This document shows, in pieces, positions 40,904-54,192 of a stretch of 64,000 nucleotides of DNA; the stretch's first letter is position 1, and every line of letters begins with the position of its first letter. The stretch is taken from assembly GCA_944989445.1 (NCBI GenBank), contig CALYLW010000689.1, forward strand, positions 412,261 to 476,260, in the 5' to 3' direction. The notes under the pieces were generated by a model that was not told where the DNA came from, ran no database searches, and was given only the letters and a program-made list of their open reading frames with translations. The position numbers were made by a program, and so were the translations under genes. The DNA is from Ampullaceana balthica (taxonomy: Eukaryota; Mollusca; Gastropoda; Lymnaeidae).

Positions 40904-43689
40904 TCTATATATATAAAAATCAAAGTATGTCTGTGTGTGTGTGTGCATGACCTTTATAGCTGACTAAACCGTTCATCCGATCGTCATGAATTTTTCGGGG
41001 ACTGTTAAGTACCTACCTGGGATGGTAACTGGCAACTTTGTTATCTAAATTTAACACTCATGGGGCACCGGGGGCCAATAATGTCATTTTTTGCTTATAT
41101 GAGCTATATAAAAATTAGTTTAAGCGCTAGCTACTGTGTAAATTGTTGGATCTTAACCAAACTTTGTATATGACAACTTGATAGCCAATATTAAAATACT
41201 ATAGGGCACTGAACTGCAAATAGTCATTCCTTTGGGGCTGGGGGCCCAAAAATTCACATTTCTTAAACGTTTAAGATTTTATTCACCATTCAGTCATTAA
41301 CAATCTTGACAAATGACACATGTATCCATTATTATACAAATTGAAATGAAAAGGGGTTTTGAACTTTATATCTTGCACTGAATGGGCCCAGGGACCCTTA
41401 ATGTCTTTTTTTGCTTATATCTATATATATATAAATCAAAGTATGTCTGTGTGTGTGCATGTCCTTTATAGCTGACTAAACCATTCATCCGATCGTCATG
41501 TAATTTTTGGAGACTGTTAAGTACCTACCTGGGATGGTAACTGGCAACTTTGTTATCTAAATTTAACACTCATGGGGCACCGGGGGCCCATAATGTCATT
41601 TTTTTCTTATATGAGCTATATAAAAATTAGTTTAAGCGCTAGCTACTGTGTAAATTGTTGGATCTTAACCAAACTTTGTATGTGACAACTTGATAGCCAA
41701 CATTAAAATACTATAGGGCACTGAACTGCAAATAGTCCTTCCCTTGGGGCTGGGGGCCCAAAAATTCATATTTCTTAAAAGTTTAAGATTTTATTCACCA
41801 TTCAGTCATTAACAATCTTGACAAATAATGACACATGTATCCATTATTATACAAATTGAAATGAACAGGGGTTTTGAACTTTATATCTTGCACTGAATGG
41901 GCCCCGGGGCCCTTAATGTCTTTTTTGCTTATATCTATATATATATAAATCAAAGTATGTCTGTGTGTGTGCATGTCCTTTATAGCTGACTAAACCATTC
42001 ATCCGATCGTCATGTACTTTTTGGAGACTGTCAAGTATCTACCTGGGATGGTAACTGGCAACTTTGTTATCTAAATTTAACACTCATGGGGCACCGGGGG
42101 CCCATAATGTCATTTTTTTCTTATATGAGCTATATAAAAATTAGTTTAAGCGCTAGCTACTGTGTAAATTGTTGGATCTTAACCAAACTTTGTATGTGAC
42201 AACTTGATAGCCAACATTAAAATACTATAGGGCACTGAACTGCAAATAGTCCTTCCCTTGGGGCTGGGGGCCCAAAAATTCATATTTCTTAAAAGTTTAA
42301 GATTTTATTCACCATTCAGTCATTAACAATCTTGACAAATAATGACACATGTATCCATTATTATACAAATTGAAATGAACAGGGGTTTTGAACTTTATAT
42401 CTTGCACTGAATGGGCCCCGGGGCCCTTAATGTCTTTTTTGCTTATATCTATATATATATAAATCAAAGTATGTCTGTGTGTGTGCATGTCCTTTATAGC
42501 TGACTAAACCATTCATCCGATCGTCATGTACTTTTTGGAGACTGTCAAGTATCTACCTGGGATGGTAACTGGCAACTTTGTTATCTAAATTTAACACTCA
42601 TGGGGCACCGGGGCCCATAATGTCATTTTTTGTTTATATGAGCTATATTAAAATTAGTTTAAGCGCTAGCTACTGTGTAAATTGTTGGATCTTAACCAAA
42701 CTTTGTATATGACACCTTGATAGCCATTATTAAAATACTATAGGGCACTGATCTGCAAATAGTCATTCCTTTGGGGCTGGGGGCCCAAAAAGTCCTTTTT
42801 CTGAAACGTTTAAGATTTTTATTCACCATTCAGTCATTAACAATCTTGACAAATCATGACACAGGTATCCATTATTATACAAATTGAAATGAACAGGGGT
42901 TTTGAACTTTATATCTTGCACTGAATGGGCCCCGGGGCCCTTAATGTCTTTTTTTGCTTATATAAGATAAATAAAAATTAGTTTATGCGTTAGCTACTGA
43001 GTAAATGAAAGAATCTAAACCAAAATTTGAATAAAAAACTTGGTAGCCCATATTAAAATACTATAGGGCACATAACTTCAAATATCCATTCCTTCGGGGC
43101 CGAGGGCCTCCAATGTCTTTTCTTCGTATATGTTTAATGTATTTTCCCCCATTCAATTTTTCACGATCTTGACTAATATATCCATGAGGAAACTTGATTA
43201 AATGAAAATGTTTTTTGAAATTTACATCTATCACCAAATGGGCCCAGGGGCCCTAATGTCTTTTTATCTTATATATATCTATTCATATATACAAAAATCA
43301 AAGTATGTCTTTGTGTGTGTGTGTGCATGTCCTTTATAGCTGACTAAACCATTCATCCGATCGTCATGAAATTTTTGGAGACTGTTAAGTATCTACCTGG
43401 GATGGTAACTGGAAACTTTGTTTTCTAAATTTAACACTCATGGGGCACCGGGGGCCAGTGGCGTAGCTAGGGTAATGTGCGCCCGGGGACATGGCACAAA
43501 ATCTGCGCCCCTTGTCTGACCCCCCTCCCCATAAAAAAATTTGAAATTTTACGGTTTATATGGTTCATTTTCGAAGCATTTGGTATTTTAATGAAATAGA
43601 ATACCGAATAATATTTCTCTATGCGGTTGTAAACAATTAATTTGGAAAAAAAACTCAACTAATTATACATGACTGGAATAGACATAGTC

Positions 43690-45480
43690 TACAAAAAATT
43701 GATCCTCCTTGATTTGAATGGCGCAAACTCGTCAATCACGTTGTCAAAATTAATATTCTCAAGTGTTTCTCTTTCGATGCTAAGAAGTGCAAGATCACTA
43801 AGACGATCTTGTCCTATTGATCACGTAAATTAGACAAAATAAGCATTCAGTTTGCTGAAGGATCGATCACAATTTCAGTTGAAACAGCAATTGCTAGAAG
43901 TATTTGAAGTGAAATGCGCAGATTCGGAAATACGTCATTTCCATATGAAACAATAAAACCAAGAAGATCCAAAAGAGTTTCCGGTAGAACTTCAGTCTAG
44001 TTACTGAGCAGCATTTTTCAGTCTCCGGTTTCTGTGCACAATTCATGATCATTGACGTCAGTGTCGTAGAAATTAGCAAAATCTAAGCAATTTTAACGAA
44101 GTGTATCGACTTTTGTCTCAGCAAGAAGATTTTTGACGTCTAGTAAAAATCCAAATTTGTTGTATAGGTTTTTAGACGTAAAAATCGTATTAATATCTCT
44201 TTTTGGAGTCTATCAATTACGCTGTTCATATCATATCACGTGAAATTTCTTCTTCTGCAGAAAGTCCTGCATATCTTCTTAATTCTCCAGGCATCCTCCG
44301 ATGTCGTCTAATCCTTCTGTCAACCTCGATTCCCAAAGTTGTGCATCTTCTTTTCCATTGTCTACCGCAACCTGACTCAAATTATCACGAATGTTGACAA
44401 TTTCTGACTCAAGCGATTCAAGATCAGATGCTGCTTCCTTGAAATTCACAGTAGGATTCTGCAACCGTTTCTGGACACAATCAATTTTCCCAAGTATGAT
44501 GTGCCAGAAATGTAACAAAAATAGGAAGTTAAAGTTTAATATACCTACCAGCAAAGCTTCTGCATCACATCTGGTGTCAGGCGTCATATTTGTATGTTCT
44601 AATAATTTTTCCAACAGCCCTACCAGTTCATCTAGTCCTCATAGATAGCTTTAACAGCTTCTGATCGTGCACTCAAACGTGTTTCAGACTCCCTCTTCAT
44701 TGTGATTGGCACAACTCTTTTTAATTATTCCCAACGAGTTTTTGAGCGAGAGAAAAAAAATTATACTTTCAACTATTCCAAAAAAACATGATAGTAACTG
44801 GATCCTGTTTATCTGAGTATACTCTTGCTAAGTTTAAGCTGTGGTTGTCACAGTTGATGCACAATGTTCTGTGATTTCTGGCACATATTCGCTGTATGCC
44901 TAGTCGTTACAGCAGCATGGTCATAACATTGTGACCGACAGTCGGCTAATTTTGTGCTATTAGATTCATTTTTTCTACGATAACTCTTTCAAGCAGGTTT
45001 GCTGCGTCTTTGGAATGTATCTGTACAAAACCTACAAAACCTAAAAATGATTATTTGATGGTTACTTTTTTAGTTTGAAAATCAACATCCAAAAATCTGA
45101 TGACTTGAGGAAACTATTCCCGGTGTCCTAGATCGAATTTTGAGTCAAGTAAATACTGTAGTACTTGTTTTTTCTGATTTCACTCAACAGCTGATTCCTT
45201 ACAGTCAATGTAAGTAGGTGGATAAATTCATTTTGGATTTCCGGGGAAAAATAAGATACTGAACTTGGATTATCTCGGGCATGTTGTAGGTGTTTTTCTA
45301 ACAGTGGATCATATTGAGCAACAAGTTTGATCACAGAGAGACAGGAAAGAGAGGCGGTGTCTGCTGTTTCATATGAAAGGAATCCAACTTGCTTTGACAT
45401 ACCGATGGAAGCCCGTGAGAGGAGAGACCTTCCCTCCTCTCCCACACTTAACTCCTTCCACATTGGGATTGGGGAAGTAC
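43690..45480 (-). pseudogene. Decayed DUF4371/ZMYM1-like hAT transposase
   Basis: Recognisable minus-strand blocks in order: 45463-45128 with LLEKHLQHARDNPSSVSYFS and PEIQNEFIHLL (DUF4371 region); 44614-44279 with LESEIVNIRDNLSQVAVDN; about 43950-43690 with FPNLRISLQILLAIAVST and LSDLALLSIERETLENINFD, the C-terminal hATC dimerisation domain. The SERSFS motif expected after the last-named strand has been damaged (stop), and several frameshifts separate the blocks, so no active transposase can be made. ZMYM1-like hAT proteins are widespread in marine invertebrates. Confidence 0.75.
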
Positions 45481-45559
45481 GATTTTTTTTAAAAGAGTCA
45501 CAGCATGCAGCAAAGGGACGCGAATTATGTGTGTCTTAGCTATGGACCACTACTAAAAA

Positions 45560-46755
45560 TTGTGCTACTGCCGTGCTGGAAAGTTAAATATAATTATACT
45601 GTGTATATAGCTAGCTATAAGTAATATACATGTTACTTAGTAAAACTATACTAATATGCTACGTTTTGCATGCTCCAAAAACAATATTGTAATGGCTTTC
45701 TTTTGTAACGAACAAATGTCATTTATATTAGTCTAATAGTCTTCTTATTTAATTCTACTTGTTTACTATTTTAAAAAAACACTTTAAGTCATAAAAAGTA
45801 GTTTGTATTAAAAAAACAGCCGCATTAGTTTATTTAGTACGAATGATGTTTTGTTTTTATTGTAAGCAATGCAGAAAATCCATTTTCACAAAGTTGCAAA
45901 GGGTAAACGTATTTTAAAAGCTAGCTGAGACAGTTAGGAGTACTCAAAATTTCATTAAGCCCACTTTCTGATGCAACATATTCAAAGTGGTATCGCTGGT
46001 CAGTTCAATGAATTGGTTTAATTACCATGTTGGCCATTTTTATTTGATGAGTGAATGTGTGCAAGTTTTGAACTGGACACCCACGAAAAACCACTGAACG
46101 TTAAAAATCACAAAAGTAGAATTTAAATTGGTTCTGTATTGATTGAATATGACCAGAAATCAAATTTATCAACAGTTTGTTTATTTATATCAACATTTTA
46201 TGGTTTCTCGGTGGTTTCGTACAATTGATCAATCATCTCAAAGGTACCTTGAAATAATCTTCTTTTCTAAAGATCAAGATTTTTCGTAAAAGCAGACCCT
46301 TTGTCACTGAGAGTAATTAAATGTGTCTGCTTTCCTTGCCGAGTTGAATTAAATTTATTGAGTTCTTCAAAATTTTCAGCCAAATAAGCCAGAACAGCAA
46401 CCCATAAGCTATTGTTCAAATGATCAACAAGCTTTGACTTTTTTCTACAAGAAACTCTCTTACGTCATCACGTTATTCAAACAGTCTGATAACCAGCGAA
46501 CTCCAGTACACATCAGCAACTGTTTATTTTCAAGATTATATTCGAACATAAGAAATTAAAGAGACGAGAATTTAATAGACGAGCCTTGATACAAATTTAA
46601 AAACTATTTAGGCAAGATTAAAAATATATATTTAAGTCTACGTTAATTCTTTAACTTACTAGTCTTTCCCGATGAATCATACAGTGCGTAAATTTCATGC
46701 TTTGCTCGTGGACCACTGGTGCTCCGCAGACCACAGGTTGAGAACCACTGCTTTA
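45560..46755 (-). pseudogene. Second, nested hAT fragment
   Basis: The minus strand starts CAGTGGTTCTCAACCTGTGG at 46753, a Charlie-like hAT end. Around 46250-46480 it reads NNSLWVAVLAYLAENFEELN and FNSTRQGKQTHLITL, a piece of a GTF2IRD2-type hAT transposase different from the host element's. The far end is not defined. Confidence 0.5.
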
Positions 46756-49700
46756 AGCCACTCCTTTTTCTTGTCTTGGTCATTTTGGTTGTTTTTAGTG
46801 TCGTCTCTGTCTGTTTTATTAATAGAATCGCCTTTGCCTCTTACTGCTCCCCTAGTCTCACTCCCAGCAACTCACTGTTTTTGTTTTAAACGCCATCAGA
46901 AATTCATCATTGTGGATGTGTCATTTATTTATGAGTAGAATGGCGCCCCTTAACGCTCAATGGGGGCGCCAAAATCATGCTTGCCAACTGGTTTGTAATG
47001 AAGATATTTTTGGAGCTCCAAAATTCAATCTTTCAAACGTATTTGGGATAAAATAGTTTACATCAAAATAAAATTAAGTAATGAGTTTTAATACTCATTT
47101 TGGCGCCCCCTAACGTGGCGCCCGGGGACATATGTCCCCCCCTGCCCCCCCCTCGCTACGCCACTGCCGGGGGCCCATAATGTCATTGTTTGCTTATATG
47201 AGCTATATAAAAATTAGTTTAAGCGCTAGCTACTGTGTAAATTGTTGGATCTTAACCAAACTTTGAATATGACAACTTGATAGCCAATATTAAAATACTA
47301 TAGGGCACTGAACTGCAAATAGTCATTCCTTTGGGTCTGGGGGCCTAAACATTCACATTTCTTAAACGTTTAAGATTTTATTCACCATTCAGTCATTAAC
47401 AATCTTGACAAATAATGACACATGTATCCATTATTATACACATTGAAATGAACAGGGTTTTCGAACTTTATATCTTGCACTGAATGGGCCCCGGGGCCCT
47501 TAATGTATTTTTTGCTTATATAAGATAAATAAAAATTAGGTTATGCGTTAGCTACTGAGTAAATGAATGGATCTAAACCAAAATTTGAATACAAAAACTT
47601 GGTAGCCCATATTAAAATACTTTAGGGCACATAACTTCAAATGTAAATTCTTTCGGGGCCGGAGGCCCCCAATGTCTTTTCTTCGTATATGTTTAATGTA
47701 TTGAATTTTTGGAGACTGTTAAGTACCTAACTGGGATGGTAACTGGCAACTTTGTTTTCTAAATGTAACACTCATGGGGCACCGGGGGCCCATAATGTCA
47801 TCTTTTGCTTATATGAGCTATATAAAAATTAGTTTAAGCGCTAGCTACTGAGTAAATTGTTGGATCTTAGCCAAACTTTGTATATGACAACTTGATAGAC
47901 AATATTAAGTTACTATAGGGCACTGAACTGCAAATAGTCATTACGTTGGGGCTCGTGGCCCAAAAAGTCCTTTTCTGAAACGTTTAAGATTTTATTAACC
48001 ATTCAGTCATTAACAATCTTGACAAATAATGACACAGGTTACCATTATTATACAAATTGAAATGAACAGTGGTTTTGAACTTTATATCTTGCACTGAATG
48101 GGCGCCGGGGCCCTTAATGTCTTTTTTGCTTATATCTATATATATATATAAATCAAAGTATGTCTGTGTGTGTGTGTGTGTGCATGTCCTTTATAGCTGA
48201 CTAAACCATTCATCCGATCGTCATGTAATTTTTGGAGAGCTATATAAGATAGATAAAATTAGTTTATGCGTTAGCTACTGAGTAAATGATTGGATCTTCA
48301 CCAAAATTTGAATACAAAAACTTGGTAGCCCATATTCAAATACTATAGGGCACATAACTTCAAATGTCCATTCCTTCGGGGCCGGGGACCCCAAATGTCT
48401 TTTCTTCGTATATGTTTAATGTATTTTCCCCCATTCAATTTTTCACGATGTTGAGAAATATATCTATGAGGAAACTTAATTAAATGAAAAGGTTTTTGAA
48501 ATTTAAATATATCACCGAATGGACCCAGGGGCCCCTAAATGTATTTTTTCTTATATCTATATATATATATATAAATTAAAGTATGTCTGTGTGTTGGTTA
48601 TGAGCATGTCCCGGGGCCCTTAATGTCTTTTTTTGCTTATATCTATATATATATATAAATCAAAGTATGTCTCTGTGTGTGTGTGTGTGTGTGCATGTCC
48701 TTGATAGCTGACTAAACTATTCATCCGATCGTCATGAAATTTTTGAAGACTGTTGAGTACCCACCTGGGATGGTAACTGGCAAACTTTTTTTCTAAATTT
48801 AACACTCATGGGGCACTGGGGGCCCATAATGTCATTTGTTGCTTATATGAGCTATATAAAAATTAGTTTAAGCGCTAGCTACTGTGTAAATTGTTGGATC
48901 TTATCCAAACTTTGTATATGACAACTTGATAGCTAATATTAAAATACTATAGGGCACTAAACTGCTAATATTCATTCCTTTGGGGCTAGGGGCCCAAAAT
49001 TTCACATTTCTTAAACGTTTAAGATTTTATTCACCATTCAGTCATTAACAATCTTGACACATTCTGACACATGTTTCAATTATTATACAAATTGAAATGA
49101 ACAGGTGTTTTGAACTTTATATCTTGCCCAGAATGGGCCCTGGGGCCCTTAAAGTCGTTTAAAAAATCTTATATGAGTTATATACAAATTATTTTCTACG
49201 TTGGCTACTTAGTAAATGAATAGATCTTCACCAAACGTTGCATACGAAAACTTGGTAGCCTAGATTAAAATAATATAGACACTGCACTTCTAAAACCAAT
49301 ATCTTCGAGGCCGGAGGCCCCAAATGTCTTTTTTCGTATATGTTTAAGATATTTTCCTATTTACTTTTTAAAGATCTTGAGAAATATAGCCACAATAAAA
49401 ATGGACTAAAATGAACAGGTTTTTGAAATTGACCTCTTGCACTGAATGGGCCGGGGGCCCCTTAGTGTTATTTCCACCATATTTTAGGTATATAAAAGTA
49501 GTTAAAGCGTTAGATAATGAGAAAATAACTGGATTTTGACCAAACTTAGAATATAAAAACTTAAGAGCCTATATTACTATAGGGCACTGAACTCTTAATT
49601 TCCATTCAATCGGAGCTGGGGGCCCCAAAGTCTTTTTACTGAATTTTAATCATTGTATTCCCTATTCAATTTTACACGATATTGAGGAATATAGCTTGAG

Positions 49701-49935
49701 TACAATGGCAATAAAAAACTATATTATCACTCAGGGCCGGGACCCTTAATATCGTTTCTTCTTTTGTTCGCTATTTAATTATTAATTTATTTATCCGTTT
49801 GCTATGAAACTTGGATTTTTTTATCACATTTCCACGAAGGTTTCTTCAGAATTGTTTTTAAACATACCACTCATTGGTTTCTTTAAATTTATTCATTTTT
49901 ACTGAGATCGTTGCAACGCACGACGGGTCTGCTAG

Positions 49936-50035
49936 TTATTTATAAAATAAGAAAAAAAATATGTATATATAAAAGTTACTAAATGTCTAAAACAATTTTT
50001 ATTTTATAATTAACCAATAATAATAAACGTTCAAT
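49936..50035. other. Short spacer after the Helitron
   Basis: AT-rich, nothing recognised. Confidence 0.4.
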
Positions 50036-51536
50036 TAGGGCTGCGGAAATGAACGTTTATTTTCTCAATTAAACGTTAAAAAAATGTAACGATTTAATTA
50101 TTTTTAACGATTAATCGACCCATCACTTACAAATTATTGGAAGTCAAAATGTAAAAAAAAATTAAAAAAATAGCAGCGGATAAATAATAAATTTCCTGAT
50201 GGTTACTCCAACATTTTGGTTTTAAACTATTGACTGACGGGAATGTTCAAAATGTTGATAAAGTTTGCCTACCATGGTTCTAACACTTCGCCTGCTTATC
50301 AAACCAAATGAAAAGCGTAGTAAGCTAATGGCAGTATAATGAGTCTGACTCAGAGACAGAAAATGATGACAGCTCTTCTGATTAATTACTGCGTTACAAA
50401 ATAGAGATGCAAGTTCCTGAATCCATTAACCCTCTACAATGGCGGAAACTTAATGAACACCGATATCCGATAATGTAATTCCTTGCCAAGACCGTTTTGT
50501 GCATAAAAGTTACCTCAGTTCCATGTAAATGATTGTTCAGGTCGCTGGTTATATTGTCAATTAGACCCGATCATCACTTACACTAGACCTGCCAGCTGAA
50601 TTTTTTTTAAAATTTCGGCTGGCTGATATAATTTTGTGGCGGATGTCCGGATTAGCCGGATTTCTCCGTAAATTGACATTCGTGGCTGAATTTCGGCTGA
50701 TTACAAAATATACGGATGAAATTCGGCTGAAGCCCAGCCAATAAGGAAGTAATAAAACGTTAGCAATAAAACACTTTTAAAATACTACAGAAAAAGTTTT
50801 ATTAGTTTTAACAATAGAAAAGAAAAAAAAGTTTTATATATGGCCGTCCATAAAGTACGTCACGCTCTAGAATTGGGTGGGTGTGTAAGCGAGTGTGACG
50901 GGGGGGGTGTCCGGCCATGTGTGACGTCACGGTGTTTTATATTAAATTTTAATTATTTTGTTAATAAAAAAAATTTTTGTTCGAAAGTAACGTACTGGGG
51001 GGGGGGTTGGTCCAAGATATGTGACACGGGGCAGGGGGGAGTTAAAAATGGTCAAAATTAGCGTGGTGTACTTAATGGACGGCCCCTATGCTGTCCGACT
51101 AATACAGTGCATAAATGCATTAAACTCATTGAGTTTGTCACTCAACACCTGATAGACAATTAGAATATCAGTTTATAATTGTCATGAATAAAACAAACGC
51201 GATGTAGTTTATCAGCTGATAGGCTAATGCGGCGCGACGCATATTTTCCGGCGGATTTTTGGCGGACGAAAATTCGGTGGCGTATTCTGCGTGTGGCGTG
51301 GAGGAGGGGTCTAGCTTGAACCAAATAATTTCAACACCCTTGTCTTTTTGCGTAGTTGGTTAAAAGATGACGTATAAAGGAGACATTCCAGTGTTATTTT
51401 CAACAAAAAACTTTAATAAGTCTTACGTATGACATCATAACTTGTAAACTTTTGCTTTAATCGAAATTAACTATTAATTAATTGTTAATTTTTCAAAAGT
51501 TAACGATTAACATTAAATTAATTGATAACATCCCTA
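50036..51536. mobile_element. hAT-like element, candidate
   Basis: TAGGGCTGCGG at the left and ACATCCCTA at the right form short inverted ends of the TAGGG type. Both subterminal regions contain TTAACGATTAA-type repeats. No matching 8-bp duplication is seen, and no transposase. A CRE MITE is nested at 50841-51088. Confidence 0.45.
50841..51088. mobile_element. CRE MITE, diverged copy
   Basis: Ends GGCCGTCCATAAAGTACGTC and TACTTAATGGACGGCC match the family. The left palindrome is changed to GTACGTCA; one TGACGTCA remains at about 50922. Confidence 0.7.
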
Positions 51537-51636
51537 TTTAAAATACAAGAAAAGTAATAATTTTTCCCAAAATTGAAAAAGTTGCCGGTAGGCCGTACCG
51601 GTGCGTACTGTCACAAAAAAGCACTATATATATAGA

Positions 51637-51896
51637 CTAGTGTATCACCCGTCAAAAATGACGGTATTTTTCAAAATAAATACACGTCAGATAAAAAAAA
51701 ACGTAATACAGAAATTTCATTTATTTTTTTTATTTAAATCTTATTCATTTATTTCCGTATTGAACAATTTTATGCGGCCGTTCCAAAAGAGTTCTTATTT
51801 TGTGCAGTAATTTGGTGCGCTGCTTTCTAAAATTAGCAGTGTCACGGACAGACATGAAAGACAGACGTGACCGAGATCGCAAATTATGTATATTGA

Positions 51897-51957
<61 letters not shown>

Positions 51958-52560
51958 GGGCAAGTACACGGGTTTACCGGGTTTAAAATAAGGTTTTCTG
52001 TAGAAGCGTACAAAACTGTTTATTTGCATGCAATAAAAGGGTACATTTAACTTAAAGCAATGTGATAAAACAACATTTTTGGCAGTTCCATTTGGAGTGT
52101 GTACAAAAAGATTTTCCTCTTCGCCAACTCTGGAGCAGGCCACATACAACGGTCCATGAGAAAAGCATGGTGTCTGCAAGTCTATACCAGCAATCCCAAA
52201 AGACTGAGTGATAACTTATATATTTGTTTTACCTGTTACCATCGCCAAATGATACTTGATAACAACCACCGAAAGTTTCATGCTTCTACCTACACGGGAA
52301 ATAGGATAATTATTTTTAATTTTTTTTTAAAGCTCATAAAAGGGAAAAAACTACAATTTGGGCCCCGGCCCACCGTATCTTATATATATGATATATGAAA
52401 CGTAACCTGTTTAAGAACTTTTCCCATGTAATTTTGTGTATGTGTACCAAATTTCACGTTATTTGGTTGTCTGGATCTTGAGTTATTAGTGAACAGACTA
52501 ACACACAACAAATGCGTCTTATATGTATAACATTTGGGCCCCCGGCCCCCAGTTAGTGAT
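51637..52560 (-). mobile_element. Helitron fragment with helicase remnant
   Basis: The 3' end on the minus strand is hairpin CCGTCATTTTTGACGG (51664-51649) then CTAG (51640-51637), the same terminus as at 6548-6574. An (AT)n tract lies at 51898-51954. The coding remnant lies upstream at about 52215-52020. The 5' end is uncertain; G/C-rich GGGCCCCCGGCCCCC motifs near 52545 recall the 9-kb Helitron. Confidence 0.68.
52020..52215 (-). pseudogene. Helitron helicase (PIF1-like) C-terminal remnant
   Basis: Reads QSFGIAGIDLQTPCFSHGPL then YVACSRVGEEENLFVHTPNG and TAKNVVL. The CFSHGxLYVACSRVG block is the last helicase motif of Helitron Rep/Hel proteins. Upstream helicase and Rep domains are absent, so it is a relic. 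Confidence 0.75.
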
Positions 52561-52990
52561 ATTTTTTTCGACTGCTACCATCACGGGAGGGTACTCACCA
52601 ACTTTCCAAAGTTCATTTTACTACCTACAAAGAAAGATAAGGAATTAGTGTTGATATTACAGATATTGTAAGAAACAAAACCGACGGCAGCTGGTACTCC
52701 AATTATGGAAAAAAAGCTCCAGTAAGGTCTGTGATACGACAACATATCATACGTTATGCAGCATAATAAGTAATTGAAATACTTTGTCTATGACGAAAGA
52801 AAGATGTAAATATAAATTTAACTTACATTTTAGTTTAACAAATATAATTGATATCTTTCAGACTAAAACTAGTTGAAAAAAATTGATTGTGCTAAAACAT
52901 GATGTACGATGTAATGAATGGTCATGGCAAGTTTGGTCCATTGTTTGGTTTCCTCGTGGTGGTGTAACAAACTGTTGATACAAACATACA
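52561..52990. other. AT-rich stretch
   Basis: Nothing recognised. Confidence 0.4.
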
Positions 52991-52999
52991 TACAAACAT

Positions 53000-53492
53000 A
53001 CGAGCAAACACACACTTACGTCGACCTGACTCCCACGCCAAAGGCCATCTGATCCAGTAGCAAAATGTAGTTACAGACGGCTTGCAATGGAGTTTGGTCC
53101 AGTGGATGACCAGGACGTCCAAGGTGTCTGGTCTTGCTCTTAGCACTCCACAATGCTTTACTGTGAACCGCCTCTTGCCGGCCGGGTTATTGAAGGACCA
53201 AAGGCCCAAGCAGTCGAAACCAATCTTCACTTGCTAAGTAGGAAAAAATTAATTCAATCGACATTTGTATATCACCAGTTACTGTCATCTGATTTAGCCG
53301 ACCTGTCGAGACTGTTGAGTCACCCAGCTCAGAATGGATACCTAACACTATTTAGGCGGCTGGGTAATGCGTGGAACCTACAAAGCCGTGGCCTGTGAAC
53401 GCTGCATCACTTGCCAACAGATAATCTGTTATGGTCTGTGGACGCAATTATCTTCTGCATTGAAAGAGCGTCTGTATAGATAAGATGATAAG
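53000..53492 (+). repeat. GATAA-tailed retro-element end, longest copy
   Basis: From about 53390 it matches the 30180-30268 repeat (GGTCTGTGGACGCAATTATC, TCTTCTGCAT, GAGCGTCTGTA, then GATAAGATGATAAGAG). The preceding 400 bp are GC-richer and may be the body of the same non-LTR element, but no reverse-transcriptase motif was recognised. Confidence 0.45.
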
Positions 53493-54192
53493 AGACCCTT
53501 TCCCAGGTTGGACTGCTGCGCATGATTCAGCGACCTAGAGCAACAGCTGATGAGTTAGGTAGGGGACCAAAAGTGACAACTACACTCACAGGAGTACGAC
53601 TGATCCCAAGCTAGAGATACTGCCCCTCTCATGGAACCCAGGACACCCAATTAAATTAACATATATGCCGTATATACTCATTCGCAAGCAGACATTTTTT
53701 GGACAAAATCTAGGGGGAAAAGTTGGGGGTCGGCTTACGAGCGGGTCATTAACGTATTTCTGCATGTATTTGAATATCGGTGTTGTTATTGTAGATCATC
53801 AAGGTCCTTGTCTACATTTTACAAGATTCGACTGCTCTACCAGAAGCTATAATATATGATTAAACATCTGCAATTACCTTATTAAAATTTTTTTGTGAAC
53901 GTTTTAATAAATTGTTTTACAAATTTTGTTTTCAAAAACGAATTTTAATGTACGCGCGTTCGTCACTGTTTACCAAAGAATTTTTTTTTAAATACCGGTA
54001 ACTCTTGCCTAACAAAGAGCACAAAGACAAAGATAGGCTGTACAAAGTAAACAATCATAATGAACGATTTAGCTTCTAGTTTTTAAAAAAACGTGTACCA
54101 TTTTGTTTAAGCTGTCCTATTATTTTTGGGGGGTCGGCTTGCGAGCGTGTTATACACTTTTAATACTTTTCTCTTTCAAAAGTGGGGGTGGG

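Larger units (their letters stand above)
43456..47166 (-). mobile_element. hAT transposon inserted in the Helitron
   Basis: Ends CAGTGGCGTAGCTAGGG and GCTACGCCACTG are inverted repeats. They are flanked by perfect 8-bp duplications CCGGGGGC (43448-43455 and 47167-47174), which are Helitron sequence. Subterminal GCGCCCGGGGACAT occurs on both sides. It carries a decayed transposase on the minus strand and a second hAT fragment. Confidence 0.88.
40904..49935 (+). mobile_element. Helitron-like element with tandem 514-bp units
   Basis: Starts TCTATATATATAAAAATCAA and ends CGACGGGTCTGCTAG before T, with a CGTTGCAACG palindrome close to the end, as Helitrons do. The 5' block (ATCAAAGTATGTCTGTGTGT, then CATCCGATCGTCATG...) recurs near 41421, 41934, 42449, 43290, 48145, 48575 and 48655; the first units are about 514 bp and nearly identical. 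Internal motifs GGGCACCGGGGGCC and AAGCGCTAGCTACTG recur in each. No helicase ORF is present, so it is non-autonomous. A hAT element splits one unit at 43456-47166. Confidence 0.72.

Noticed and set aside
43690..45480. A functional or domesticated ZMYM1-like transposase
   Set aside because: Blocks lie in different frames with stops between them, and the hATC core motif is damaged.
51745..52179. 144-codon minus-strand ORF as a complete protein
   Set aside because: Only its first half is Helitron helicase; the rest is translated (AT)n and 3' non-coding sequence.
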